From an uncultured Eudoraea sp. (lineage in GTDB: Bacteria; Bacteroidota; Bacteroidia; Flavobacteriales; Flavobacteriaceae), in NCBI RefSeq assembly GCF_947490415.1, contig NZ_CANLGX010000001.1:1037160-1101159 (forward strand): a stretch of 64,000 nucleotides of DNA, written 5' to 3'. The translations under genes were made by a program, and so were the position numbers. Positions 36,809 to 46,000 of this stretch are shown in pieces. Each line of letters starts with the position of its first letter. Position 1 is the stretch's first letter. The notes beneath the pieces are model-generated. The model did no database searches. It saw only the letters and a list, made by a program, of their open reading frames with translations, and was not told where the DNA came from.

Positions 36809-37950
36809 AATAACCGGTTAAACAGTGCTTTCGTAAAATAGCTTTTGGGACAACTTGAAATAATCTCAAAATCATCTTTTACGTTGGTTTCCTCATCTAA
36901 AAATTTGAAAATCAATTGGGGACTACTGCCCTTAAAGAGGGACTCAAAAATACGCCTGCCCTTGCTGTTATCTTTGTAAAGGATATCTAATAAAAGCAAA
37001 TCATAATACCAATATCGATCTTTATGACTAAAAGAAGAAAGTGGTTTGTTTCTTTTTAGGAAAACAACCAATTCTTTGGTTTTTCTGTTCGTACTCATAA
37101 AGGTATATCCTGTGCTGGGTTTGGCCCATCCTCCCGCTATTCCTATGTGTAAAATGTTATCGCTGTTCTTTGCAGAAAAATTATAACACGTCATAGGAAT
37201 ATTTCCTTTTTCTTTCTCTGTTATCTCGTATTTAGAACACTTAAGTTTTTCTTTAATATAGTCTTTAATAGCATTTTCATACTCTTCTTCAGGTAATGTA
37301 TCAGCAGAAAATAAAGTATATTCAACCAAACCCTCTGTTTCTGAAAAAGGTAAAACATACATAAAGCGAGTATTGCCTTTTTGGGGGATCGAAAAATCCA
37401 TAAAAGTGGCCTTTTCAGGATTAAAAACAGGCTTTTCAGATTTAATAAACCACCCTATAAAATGTTGTTGTAAAACTGGGTATTTGGTTTGTTGGTAAAG
37501 TGACTTATAATCAAAAACACTATTAAATACTTGTTGAGCACGGTAATTCCCATTCTCCGTAAACACCTCCACATGGCCTGTATGATCGATCATTCCTTTA
37601 AACAGAGCTCGAGAAAATGTAATATTTTTATAAGCCTCAATGCGATTCAAATAGGCGCTATAAAAATCGAGCCCGCGTAACATCTTATAGGTATAGGGAG
37701 CTATTTCACGATTTGCTTTAAAACTTTCCCCTTCAAATTGAATTTGGCTCCAGCTTTTACTGATTATTTTATCAAAGTCACCTGTACTCTTTTCCCAAAA
37801 GCACCAGGTTCGATCATTGGTCTTTTTAGCATCCTTGTCGATTAATAGAATAGTTTTATCCTTAAAATACGGATCGCTTCCAAAGGCATCAGCTAGCATT
37901 AAGCCTGCTGCACCTGCACCAATAATAATATAGTCGTAGTCTGTCTGCAC
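36805..37950 (-). CDS. crtY: Lycopene beta-cyclase
   Basis: A flavoprotein of about 381 residues. The FAD-binding Rossmann motif is at the N-terminus (YDYIIIGAGAAGLMLADAF), followed by LLIDKDAKKTNDRTWCFWE, typical of CrtY. The conserved AGGWAKPSTGYTF is in the second half. It closes both ends of lycopene to beta-carotene. I place the start at GTG 37948-37950 (MQTDYDYIII); the longer frame begins with TTG and adds only hydrophobic residues (IFFIF). Other carotenoid genes (crtB, crtI, crtZ) are not in the window. Confidence 0.9.
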   Translation of the reverse strand: MQTDYDYIIIGAGAAGLMLADAFGSDPYFKDKTILLIDKDAKKTNDRTWCFWEKSTGDFDKIISKSWSQIQFEGESFKANREIAPYTYKMLRGLDFYSAYLNRIEAYKNITFSRALFKGMIDHTGHVEVFTENGNYRAQQVFNSVFDYKSLYQQTKYPVLQQHFIGWFIKSEKPVFNPEKATFMDFSIPQKGNTRFMYVLPFSETEGLVEYTLFSADTLPEEEYENAIKDYIKEKLKCSKYEITEKEKGNIPMTCYNFSAKNSDNILHIGIAGGWAKPSTGYTFMSTNRKTKELVVFLKRNKPLSSFSHKDRYWYYDLLLLDILYKDNSKGRRIFESLFKGSSPQLIFKFLDEETNVKDDFEIISSCPKSYFTKALFNRLF

Positions 37951-38002
37951 AAATATGAAAAAGATCAAAAGTACAAATTACAACTCAAGTAAATCGGATC
38001 CT

Positions 38003-40306
38003 CTAATTCAAACGGTAGCGCATTCCTACAAATCCTCTCGTTCCCTGATTTGGGCCATATACATAAGTGGGATCAAAAGTAAGGCCATATGGGTTGTCTG
38101 CTGTTGGTATGGCATTTCCCGAATTGTCAAATTGAACATTTTTGTCGAAGGGGTCATTGGCTCTCGCTATAATAAATGGATTTCCCCTGTTAGGTGTCCA
38201 ATCCAACAAATTTTTTATACCCCCGTAAAATTCAAAATCTTTTACGCCGGAATAAGTAAATTGAATATTTTGAATACTCCAGGTGGGAGAATATTCCTGT
38301 CTGGGATCGAGCTCGCTCAATAGAGGCAGGCGCATTGGGCCATATAGATTACCTGTGTAATCAAAAGTAAGATTTAGAGCTCTGAAATCATAAGATATGC
38401 TCCAGGTTCCACTAAAACTTTCGGTTAAGATTTGCCGTTGGGTGATGCCGTTTTGTGTACTGCTTACATCCATTAAAGTAGCTCCTAAAAGTATTTTCAG
38501 TCCGGCAGGGAATGCCAAGTCCAGGTTAGCACTTATGCCTTTGGAAACAGATTTACCATCTAAATTTTTGTAGATTATCAAATTGGGATCCGTATCATAA
38601 TCGGGAAGAATTACATTATTGAAATAGGTGTAAAAGGCTGAGGCATCCAAACCAATAAATATCCCATCGTTACTATATATTTTTTTAAGGTAATTAAGAT
38701 TTACATTTATGGAACGCTCAGGTTTCAGATCTTCAGTAATGATTACCTCCCTGGCGCCGGTTAGAGCGGCATGTTCCTCAGTAAAAAGGTTGACCACCCG
38801 AAAACCGGTACCGGCATTTAATCGGATGATGTCGTTGTCGGTAAATTTCCACCTATAGGCTAATCTTGGCGTAACTATGGAACCGTGTCTTTTGTCATAA
38901 TCATAGCGGATACCAGTAAGTAAGGAATGTTTTTTTGAAAATTTTACCTCATCCTGAACAAAAAGGCTGGGGATCCACACTATGTCTGCCTTATTCCCTG
39001 CCAATCCTGAAGTTGCAGGGGTATTATCATCATAATAATTGTATTTTAATGCGCTTCCAAATAGGAGATCATGCTTTGCAAATACCTTGTCCCAGGTTAA
39101 TTGCGCAAAACCAATACGCTGATCTGCCAGGTAAGGTATCGCGCCATATACAGAATTTTGACTGTGGTCATTGTAAGAAACAGAAAGCAGTATATTTTCT
39201 TTAACGGGCAATTGATATTTTCCCAGTATTTCCCATCTTCTAGTGTAAATGCTTTCCCCATATATTTCTTCTCCACCTCTGAATTCAGGAGACCATTGCA
39301 TTTCACCACCCCATCTGTCTTCGTAAAAAAAGCGTCCAGCCAATGAAAAAATACGGTTGTACTCCCGATTTAAATTCCATTTTTGGAAGAAAGAGATGCG
39401 ATCCTGAAGGGTCAAGTCTGTGAAATTATCTCCATTGTCATCAATTGGGTTGTCGTATTTGAAATAGTTTAAACCTAATAATAAATTGGAATTATTTCCA
39501 AGTTCAATTTTAGAGCCAATATCAAGGTTGTATTCACCCCAGCCACTCATAAAGCTGTCGGCTGCAAAAGTGGGGGCACTCAACGCATTTTTTGTAATTA
39601 TATTAATCAGTCCCCCAACAGCTTCACTCCCATACAAAGTGGAAGCTGGTCCTTTGACAATTTCAATTTGTTCTATTAAAGAATTTGGGATTCCAGACAG
39701 TCCATACACAGTACCTAAACCGCTTACAATAGGCATACCGTCTATTAAGACAAGAGTGTATGGCCCTTCGAGTCCATTAATATGAATATCTCCTGTATTG
39801 CAAACATTACAATTAATTTGAGGGCGAACGCCATTAACATTTTGAAGGGATTCAAAAATACTTGAAGTAGGATTTTTTTTAAAAAATGTGGGTTTATATA
39901 CTTCCACAGGGACAGGACTTTCCAATCGTTTTACGGGTTTTAAAGTGCCTGTAACCACCATTTCCCCCAATTGCTCTGATGAACTATTAAGTACTATAGT
40001 AAGTATCAGCGTCTCATTATCGGCCAAAGCAACTTGCTGGTAGAAACTGGTATATCCCATAGAAGAAGCTTTGATTTTATGGGTGCCATCGGGAATGTTA
40101 TTAATGGTAAACTCGCCGTTCCTATCTGAAGATGTGCCAAGATTTGTTCCCTGAAGATATATATTGGCAAAGGGCACGGGTATCTTCCCCTCCAAAATAA
40201 TACCTTTAATAGTATTCTGCTGAGAATATGTAGCAGATATCCCCATGATACCTGCAATCACCAATAGGACTATCTTTAAAGAAATATGCACGGCAATATA
40301 TTTCAT
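38003..40306 (-). CDS. TonB-dependent receptor, probable metal-compound uptake
   Basis: A 767-residue receptor with a signal peptide (residues 1-28, ending SATYSQ), carboxypeptidase-like domain (IPVPFANIYLQGTNLGTSSD), plug (INGLEGPYTLVLIDGMPIVSG, preceded by an unusual NCNVCNTGD Cys pair) and barrel. It is divergent from a DtxR/MntR-type repressor, and the palindrome at 40322-40337 lies inside its promoter (between -7 TATATTTG, 40311-40318, and -33). The -7 box is only about 4 bp from the ATG, so either the message is nearly leaderless or the true start is a little downstream. Mn, Fe or Zn uptake is inferred from context. Confidence 0.9.
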   Translation of the reverse strand: MKYIAVHISLKIVLLVIAGIMGISATYSQQNTIKGIILEGKIPVPFANIYLQGTNLGTSSDRNGEFTINNIPDGTHKIKASSMGYTSFYQQVALADNETLILTIVLNSSSEQLGEMVVTGTLKPVKRLESPVPVEVYKPTFFKKNPTSSIFESLQNVNGVRPQINCNVCNTGDIHINGLEGPYTLVLIDGMPIVSGLGTVYGLSGIPNSLIEQIEIVKGPASTLYGSEAVGGLINIITKNALSAPTFAADSFMSGWGEYNLDIGSKIELGNNSNLLLGLNYFKYDNPIDDNGDNFTDLTLQDRISFFQKWNLNREYNRIFSLAGRFFYEDRWGGEMQWSPEFRGGEEIYGESIYTRRWEILGKYQLPVKENILLSVSYNDHSQNSVYGAIPYLADQRIGFAQLTWDKVFAKHDLLFGSALKYNYYDDNTPATSGLAGNKADIVWIPSLFVQDEVKFSKKHSLLTGIRYDYDKRHGSIVTPRLAYRWKFTDNDIIRLNAGTGFRVVNLFTEEHAALTGAREVIITEDLKPERSINVNLNYLKKIYSNDGIFIGLDASAFYTYFNNVILPDYDTDPNLIIYKNLDGKSVSKGISANLDLAFPAGLKILLGATLMDVSSTQNGITQRQILTESFSGTWSISYDFRALNLTFDYTGNLYGPMRLPLLSELDPRQEYSPTWSIQNIQFTYSGVKDFEFYGGIKNLLDWTPNRGNPFIIARANDPFDKNVQFDNSGNAIPTADNPYGLTFDPTYVYGPNQGTRGFVGMRYRLN

Positions 40307-40321
40307 ATGACAAATATATAA

Positions 40322-40337
40322 TTTAGATATAACTAAA
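40322..40337. promoter_or_regulatory. Probable DtxR/MntR operator
   Basis: TTTAGATATAACTAAA, a 16-bp palindrome with 14 of 16 positions symmetrical. It resembles known MntR/SirR/IdeR sites of the TTTAG...CTAAA type. It sits in the 77-bp gap between the divergent TonB receptor and the DtxR-family gene, so one bound dimer pair could repress both. Confidence 0.7.
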
Positions 40338-40383
40338 AATATGTTTTTACAAATTAAAATGTATTTTTGTTAAAATGTTTTTT

Positions 40384-41043
40384 ATGACCCATTCTGAGGA
40401 AAATTATATAAAAGCTATATTCCATCTGGGTATGGGTAGTGAGGACGTTATTTCAACCAATTCCGTAGCAGAAAGGATGGAAACCAAACCGTCTTCTGTG
40501 ACGGACATGATGAAAAAGTTATCAGCAAAAGGACTGGTTCATTACAAAAAGTATCAGGGGGTATCGCTAACCCCCCTTGGTGTTAAGACGGCCTTATCGA
40601 TAATAAGAAAACATCGATTATGGGAGGTTTTTTTAGTAGAAAAATTAGATTTTACCTGGGATGAAGTACATGAAATAGCTGAACAACTAGAACATATTGA
40701 AAGTGAAAAACTAATTGATAAGCTTGATGAATTGCTAAATTTTCCAAAGTTTGATCCGCATGGAGATCCAATTCCCGGTAAAAATGGCGAGTTCATAGAG
40801 CGTGATAATCAACTATTAAGTCAAATTCCCATAGGTTCTTCAGCAATATGTGTGGGGGTAAAAGATTCATCTGCCGTATTCTTAAGGTTCCTTGATAAAA
40901 ACAATATAGCTCTTGGAAATAAAATGAAGATTGTTGAAAAAGAAGAGTTTGATAATTCATTGCGAATTCATATTGACCAAAGAGAATTAAATCTTTCACA
41001 GCAAATAGCTTCTAACTTATACGTTAAAATGATCAAGTTATGA
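40384..41043 (+). CDS. DtxR/MntR-family metal-dependent repressor with FeoA-like C-terminus
   Basis: A 219-residue regulator. Order: winged helix (SEENYIKAIFHLG, SVAERMETKPSSVTDMMKKLSAKGLVHYKKYQGVSLT), metal-binding and dimer domain (RKHRLWEVFLVEKLDFTWDEVHEIAEQLEHIES with His and Glu ligands, FDPHGDPIP), and an SH3/FeoA-like C-terminal domain. A TATTTTTG box at 40362-40369 puts the transcript start near 40375, so I prefer the second ATG (40384, MTHSEENY) over the first (40375). ATGA overlap with the ZIP gene. It senses Mn or Fe; which one is not settled. Confidence 0.9.
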   Translation: MTHSEENYIKAIFHLGMGSEDVISTNSVAERMETKPSSVTDMMKKLSAKGLVHYKKYQGVSLTPLGVKTALSIIRKHRLWEVFLVEKLDFTWDEVHEIAEQLEHIESEKLIDKLDELLNFPKFDPHGDPIPGKNGEFIERDNQLLSQIPIGSSAICVGVKDSSAVFLRFLDKNNIALGNKMKIVEKEEFDNSLRIHIDQRELNLSQQIASNLYVKMIKL

Positions 41044-41858
41044 TGGAGAATGTCATTAGTTATTTTGAATCAATAAATCCTATTTTGGCTGCTTTTTACG
41101 CAACCCTTTTTACCTGGGGTCTTACAGCATTAGGTGCCGGTCTGGTCTTTTTTTTTAAGACCATGAACAGGGCCGTACTTGATGGAATGCTTGGCTTTAC
41201 CGGTGGTGTAATGGTAGCTGCAAGTTTTTGGAGTCTTCTTGCTCCGGGAATAGAAATGAGCCCGGGGGAAGGTTTTGTCAAAGTTATACCGGCGTCGGTC
41301 GGATTTTTGCTTGGTGCAGTTTTCATTTATGGACTGGACAAGGTTTTGCCGCATATACATATTAATTTTAAAGAAAGTGAAGGAATAAAAACACCCTGGC
41401 ACAGAACAACACTGCTCACCCTGGCTATAACCTTGCATAATATACCAGAAGGCCTTGCAGTGGGGGTGCTCTTTGGAGGAGTTGCTGCCGGTTTTGAAGG
41501 AGCCAATATAGGTGGAGCAGTAGCTTTGGCACTTGGGATAGGCCTACAAAACTTTCCTGAAGGTTTTGCAGTGGCCATGCCATTAAGAAGGCAAGGGTTG
41601 AGCAGACTTAAAAGTTTTACCTACGGACAAGCATCTGCTATGGTAGAGCCCATAGCTGCAGTTTTGGGCGCATGGGCAGTACTTACTTTCCAGCCTATTC
41701 TCCCTTATGCCTTGTCATTTGCAGCGGGAGCGATGATTTTTGTGGTTGTGGAAGAGGTAATCCCTGAGACGCAACAGGATAAATTCACTGATATTGCCAC
41801 AATGGGCTTTATAGGAGGTTTTATTATTATGATGGCTTTAGATGTGGGATTAAGTTAA
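41040..41858 (+). CDS. ZIP-family divalent metal transporter
   Basis: A 272-residue inner-membrane protein with eight predicted helices. The metal-binding helices are LTLAITLHNIPEGLAVGVLFG (HNxPEG) and ALGIGLQNFPEGFAVAMPL (QNxPEG), the hallmark of ZIP importers. Its start overlaps the DtxR-family stop (ATGA), so the two are co-translated. With the divergent TonB receptor it would make a two-membrane import route for Zn, Fe or Mn. Confidence 0.92.
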   Translation: MMENVISYFESINPILAAFYATLFTWGLTALGAGLVFFFKTMNRAVLDGMLGFTGGVMVAASFWSLLAPGIEMSPGEGFVKVIPASVGFLLGAVFIYGLDKVLPHIHINFKESEGIKTPWHRTTLLTLAITLHNIPEGLAVGVLFGGVAAGFEGANIGGAVALALGIGLQNFPEGFAVAMPLRRQGLSRLKSFTYGQASAMVEPIAAVLGAWAVLTFQPILPYALSFAAGAMIFVVVEEVIPETQQDKFTDIATMGFIGGFIIMMALDVGLS

Positions 41859-41891
41859 TTTACTCTGCTATAATTTTTTTCATGCTTTTCA

Positions 41892-43037
41892 TCATTCGCC
41901 CATTAAGGTAAATGCACCCTTCGTTAAAAACTTTGAATCGGCAGGAAAGTCATTCGCATTCTTTATGGAGGTGTAACCATTATATACAGCACTTACTTCC
42001 ACTTTTACCGGTTTGAAATTATACACTTCCTCTTTTTGGAATTCCAGTAATAGGAGGTATGATGTGCCCTCACTGGATACAATTGCCTCCGAAGGAATAC
42101 TCATGGTCACATTATCTGAAATAATTATAGTTGCGTGGACGAACATTCCTGTGAGAAAATTATGCTTTTCAAGATCTTTAAGATGACCATGTACTTTTAC
42201 CGTTCTGTTTTCTTCTATGGATGTGCTTATTAAATAGACCTCTGCGGTATATACTTCGGATGATGCTTCCGGTATTTCAAAGGTAATTTCCTGCCCTTTA
42301 TGAAGCCTCATTATATCCTTTTCAAAAACAGACAATTCTAAATGGATATGGTCATTATCTACAATTTCAATAATAGGTGTTGCAGGCGAAACATACATCC
42401 CAAGAGATACATTAACCTGGGTAATGCTGCCACTAATGGGGGCATTTAATGTGGAGGTAGTACTTATAATACCCTTTTCAACATCTGAAGGGGAAATTTT
42501 AAGCAGATCTAATTGTTTTCTAAGCCCCTTGTAAGTGGCTTCTGCTTTTTTATAGTCGCTTTCAGCTTTTAAAAAACTTTTTTGTGATGAAATGTTTTCT
42601 TTAATCAATATTTGTTGGCGTTCATATTCAGATTTCAAATAGGTCAATTGTTCCTTTATCTCTAAATATTCTTGTTGTAAGGCCACAAAATCCGGATTTT
42701 CAATAGTTACCAATGCTTGCCCTTTGGTTACCCGATCTCCGATTAATAAATGCGTATTTTTAATATAACCACCCATAGTTGCACTCACTACTGCTCTGTT
42801 TGCAGGAGGCACATCAATTAATCCATTGGCCTGAACCAATTCAGGAAAAGATTTTTCTTCCAGACTACCTATTGTCATTGCGTTTTCTTCAAATTGTTCA
42901 TTAGAAAGTTCAATAACGGTATCTTCAGGATTTAGATCCTCCTGAACGTCTGTTCTATGTACAGGCTCTACATTTTTACAGTTCAAAATACTGATTACAA
43001 ATATGAATTGAATGAAATAATATAAAATACGTTTCAT
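41892..43037 (-). CDS. CusB/CzcB-type periplasmic adaptor lipoprotein
   Basis: A 381-residue membrane-fusion protein with a lipobox ILNC (Cys20). Visible: lipoyl half (AVVSATMGGYIKNTHLLIGDRVTKGQALVTIENPDF), a helical hairpin (LKSEYERQQILIKENISSQKSF), second lipoyl half (LNAPISGSITQVNVSLGMYV) and beta-barrel domains. The gene is 10 bp after the CusA-TolC stop and completes a tripartite heavy-metal efflux system. Confidence 0.92.
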   Translation of the reverse strand: MKRILYYFIQFIFVISILNCKNVEPVHRTDVQEDLNPEDTVIELSNEQFEENAMTIGSLEEKSFPELVQANGLIDVPPANRAVVSATMGGYIKNTHLLIGDRVTKGQALVTIENPDFVALQQEYLEIKEQLTYLKSEYERQQILIKENISSQKSFLKAESDYKKAEATYKGLRKQLDLLKISPSDVEKGIISTTSTLNAPISGSITQVNVSLGMYVSPATPIIEIVDNDHIHLELSVFEKDIMRLHKGQEITFEIPEASSEVYTAEVYLISTSIEENRTVKVHGHLKDLEKHNFLTGMFVHATIIISDNVTMSIPSEAIVSSEGTSYLLLLEFQKEEVYNFKPVKVEVSAVYNGYTSIKNANDFPADSKFLTKGAFTLMGE

Positions 43038-43047
43038 GACTTAGTTT

Positions 43048-46000
43048 TTAATAAGTTAGATAGTTAATGGCAATAACGGTTTGATTGTAATCATTAAGGC
43101 TATTTAAGTAATCCAGTTTAATCTTATAGGCATTTTCAAGACTAAGGATATACTGGAAATAATTGATTTCACCGTTTTTGAAACTCAGGGTAGCCATTTT
43201 TAAAATTTCATCAGATATAGCAGTGCCCTCATCTTCATAATATTTTAGGGCCTTTTCCTGCTTAATTAATTCGGCGTTAAGGGCCATATATTCAACATTT
43301 AATTGAACTTCATACTCCTTTGATTGTTCAACTGCAATATCACGGGCAATGGAGGATGCCTTAATTTTAGAAGATTGACCAAAAAACAACAATGGGATTT
43401 TAAGACCCAGATAATAGCCGTATAAATTTTGATTCAGATTGCTGTTCGATCCCAGAAAATAGCTCAAACTCAGATCGGGTAATAAAAGTTGTTTTTCATA
43501 TTTGCGTTCATTGTCAAAAAGATTTACTCTATTAGAATAATATTCTAATTCTATACTGTTTTCCAAGGCCATAGGATTCAATTCAACCTTCTTTTGTGCG
43601 GCCATTCTAATGTTAATGCTGTCCTCTACCTGTACTATTTTAATTAAATTTACATAAGCCAGGACAACATCTTGTTCGGCTTCATCTAATTTAATTTGGA
43701 TCTGTTTTTGTCTGGACTGAGTGGTTATTTTTTCCAGGTAATTGGTTTCTCCAAGTTCAAAACGTCGTTCAGCGATGGTCGCAAAATCTCTAAACAGACT
43801 ATCTATTTGCTTATAAATAAATTCCTTCTCTTTTGCATATTGATAGTTATAAAATCTGGCTGTGACCTCCTTTTTCAATCTTTTCTTTTGGATTTCATAC
43901 GCACTGGCTTCTAAATTATAACCGGCCTTATTTACTTTCTTTTTCGAGAAATAAACTGTTGGGAAAAGAAAATCCTGCTGTACCCCAAAAACGTTTATGG
44001 GTTCACCATTGATGGCGAGGTTATTTTGGTCATATTCGTAATAAACCCGGGTCTTGTCAAAGCTGAAAGCACTGGATATCATGGCATCAGACTTGTCGAC
44101 CTTTAATGACTCTGCTTTGATGCCTGCGTTGTTTTCCAATGCAATTTCCATTAATTCGTTTAAGGTTAAACCACTTTCCTGTGCACTTAAAACAGGTGTA
44201 AAAAGAATAGCTGCGATAAGAAGCGCATTAGAATTATTCTTTTTTAGAAGTCTTTTTACTTCAAGTTTTCCTGGTTTATTAAATATGCTATATAATACCG
44301 GGAGCACAATTAGTGTCAAAAAGGTGGCACTTACCAGGCCGCCTATCACAACGGTTGCTAAAGGACGTTGTACTTCAGCTCCGACATTTGTGGATATTGC
44401 CATTGGTAAAAACCCTAATGCGGCTGCAGATGCAGTTAGTAATACAGCTCTCAAACGGTCTTTTGTGCCCTTAATAATTAGCGCTTCCATGCTTTCAAAT
44501 TTTTCTATTTTTAATTCTTTAAAATGTTCTATTAATACAATACCATTGAGAACAGCAATACCAAAAAGGGCAATAAAACCTACTCCGGCAGAAATACTAA
44601 AGGGAAGGTCTCTTAACCATAATAGCAGTACTCCTCCAACAGATGCCAGGGGAATTGCCGTAAAAATTATTAAGGTTTCTTTAATGGATCTAAAAGCCAG
44701 ATAAAGCAAGACAAAAATTAATGCCAGAGCAATAGGTACCGCCACCATTAATCTTGATTTCGCGCTTTGCAGATTTTCAAATTGCCCGCCATAACTTATG
44801 GAATATCCGGCAGGTAGCTTTATGTGGTCATTTATTAAGTTTTGTGCATCATCTACCACCGACTGTAAATCGCGGTTACGGACATTAATGCCTACCACGA
44901 TTCTCCTTTTGGTGTCATCCCGTGATATTTTGGCAGCTCCTTTTTGATAGGAGATATCAGCAAGCTCACTCAAGGGAATCTTACCATTGGAAGGGAGATC
45001 AACAAATAAATTCTTAAGATTGTCAATATCCTGTCTGTTATCGTTTGTGAGGCGAACTACTAAATCAAACCGCTTTTCGCCTTCGTAAACACTACCCACT
45101 TTTTTCCCGGCAAATCCCATGGCAATCATATCATTCAGTTCCTTGATATTCAGGCCATAACGTGCAATTTTTTCACGTTTGTATCTGACGTTCATTTGAG
45201 GAAGGCCAACAATTTTTTCGACAGTTATATCAGCAGCCCCGTTCACATTTTCAATTAACGATTTTATTTGATTGCCTATTTTGCTGAGAATTTCCAAATC
45301 TTCACCAAAGATTTTTATGGCAATATCTGCCTTAACACCTGTTATTAATTCATTAAACCTCATTTCAATGGGCTGAGTAAATTCTACTTCTATGCCGGGT
45401 AGTATTGAAAGTGCCTCTTTGAATTTATTGGCCAGTTCATCCTTAGAGTTAGCCGATACCCATTCTTTTTTTGAATTTAAAATTATAATGACATCACTTT
45501 CTTCCATAGACATTGGGTCTGTAGGAACTTCTGCTGCACCAATCCGGGTAACTACCTGCTTAACTTCTGGAAAGTTATTTAGTAAAATTTGCTCGATCTT
45601 GGTTGTCGTTTCTACTGTTTTACTGAGTGATGTCCCGGTTTTTAAAACAGGTTGTATTACAAAATCACCTTCATCCAATGTGGGAACAAATTCACCTCCC
45701 AGAGAAACAAAAAAGGGTATTGTCAGTAATAAAACCATGACCGCAAGACCTAACACTATTTTTTTTCTTTTAAATGCCCAGTGGATTGTAGGGGCAAAAG
45801 AGTCATTGAGCCATCGCATTATATAAAATGAAATGTTCTTTTTAGAAGGATCTGAAGGTTTCAGGAACAATGATGATACTACCGGAACATACGTAAAACA
45901 TAAGATCATTGCACCAATAAGGGCGAAACTAAAAGCTAACGCCATGGGCCGAAACATTTTACCTTCAACTCCGCTGAGAGAAAGAATAGGTATAAAAACG

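Noticed and set aside
36766..36840. Possible fusion or frameshift at the polyprenyl synthase/crtY junction
   Set aside because: The 4-bp overlap is between converging stop codons; both proteins have full-length, intact C-termini.
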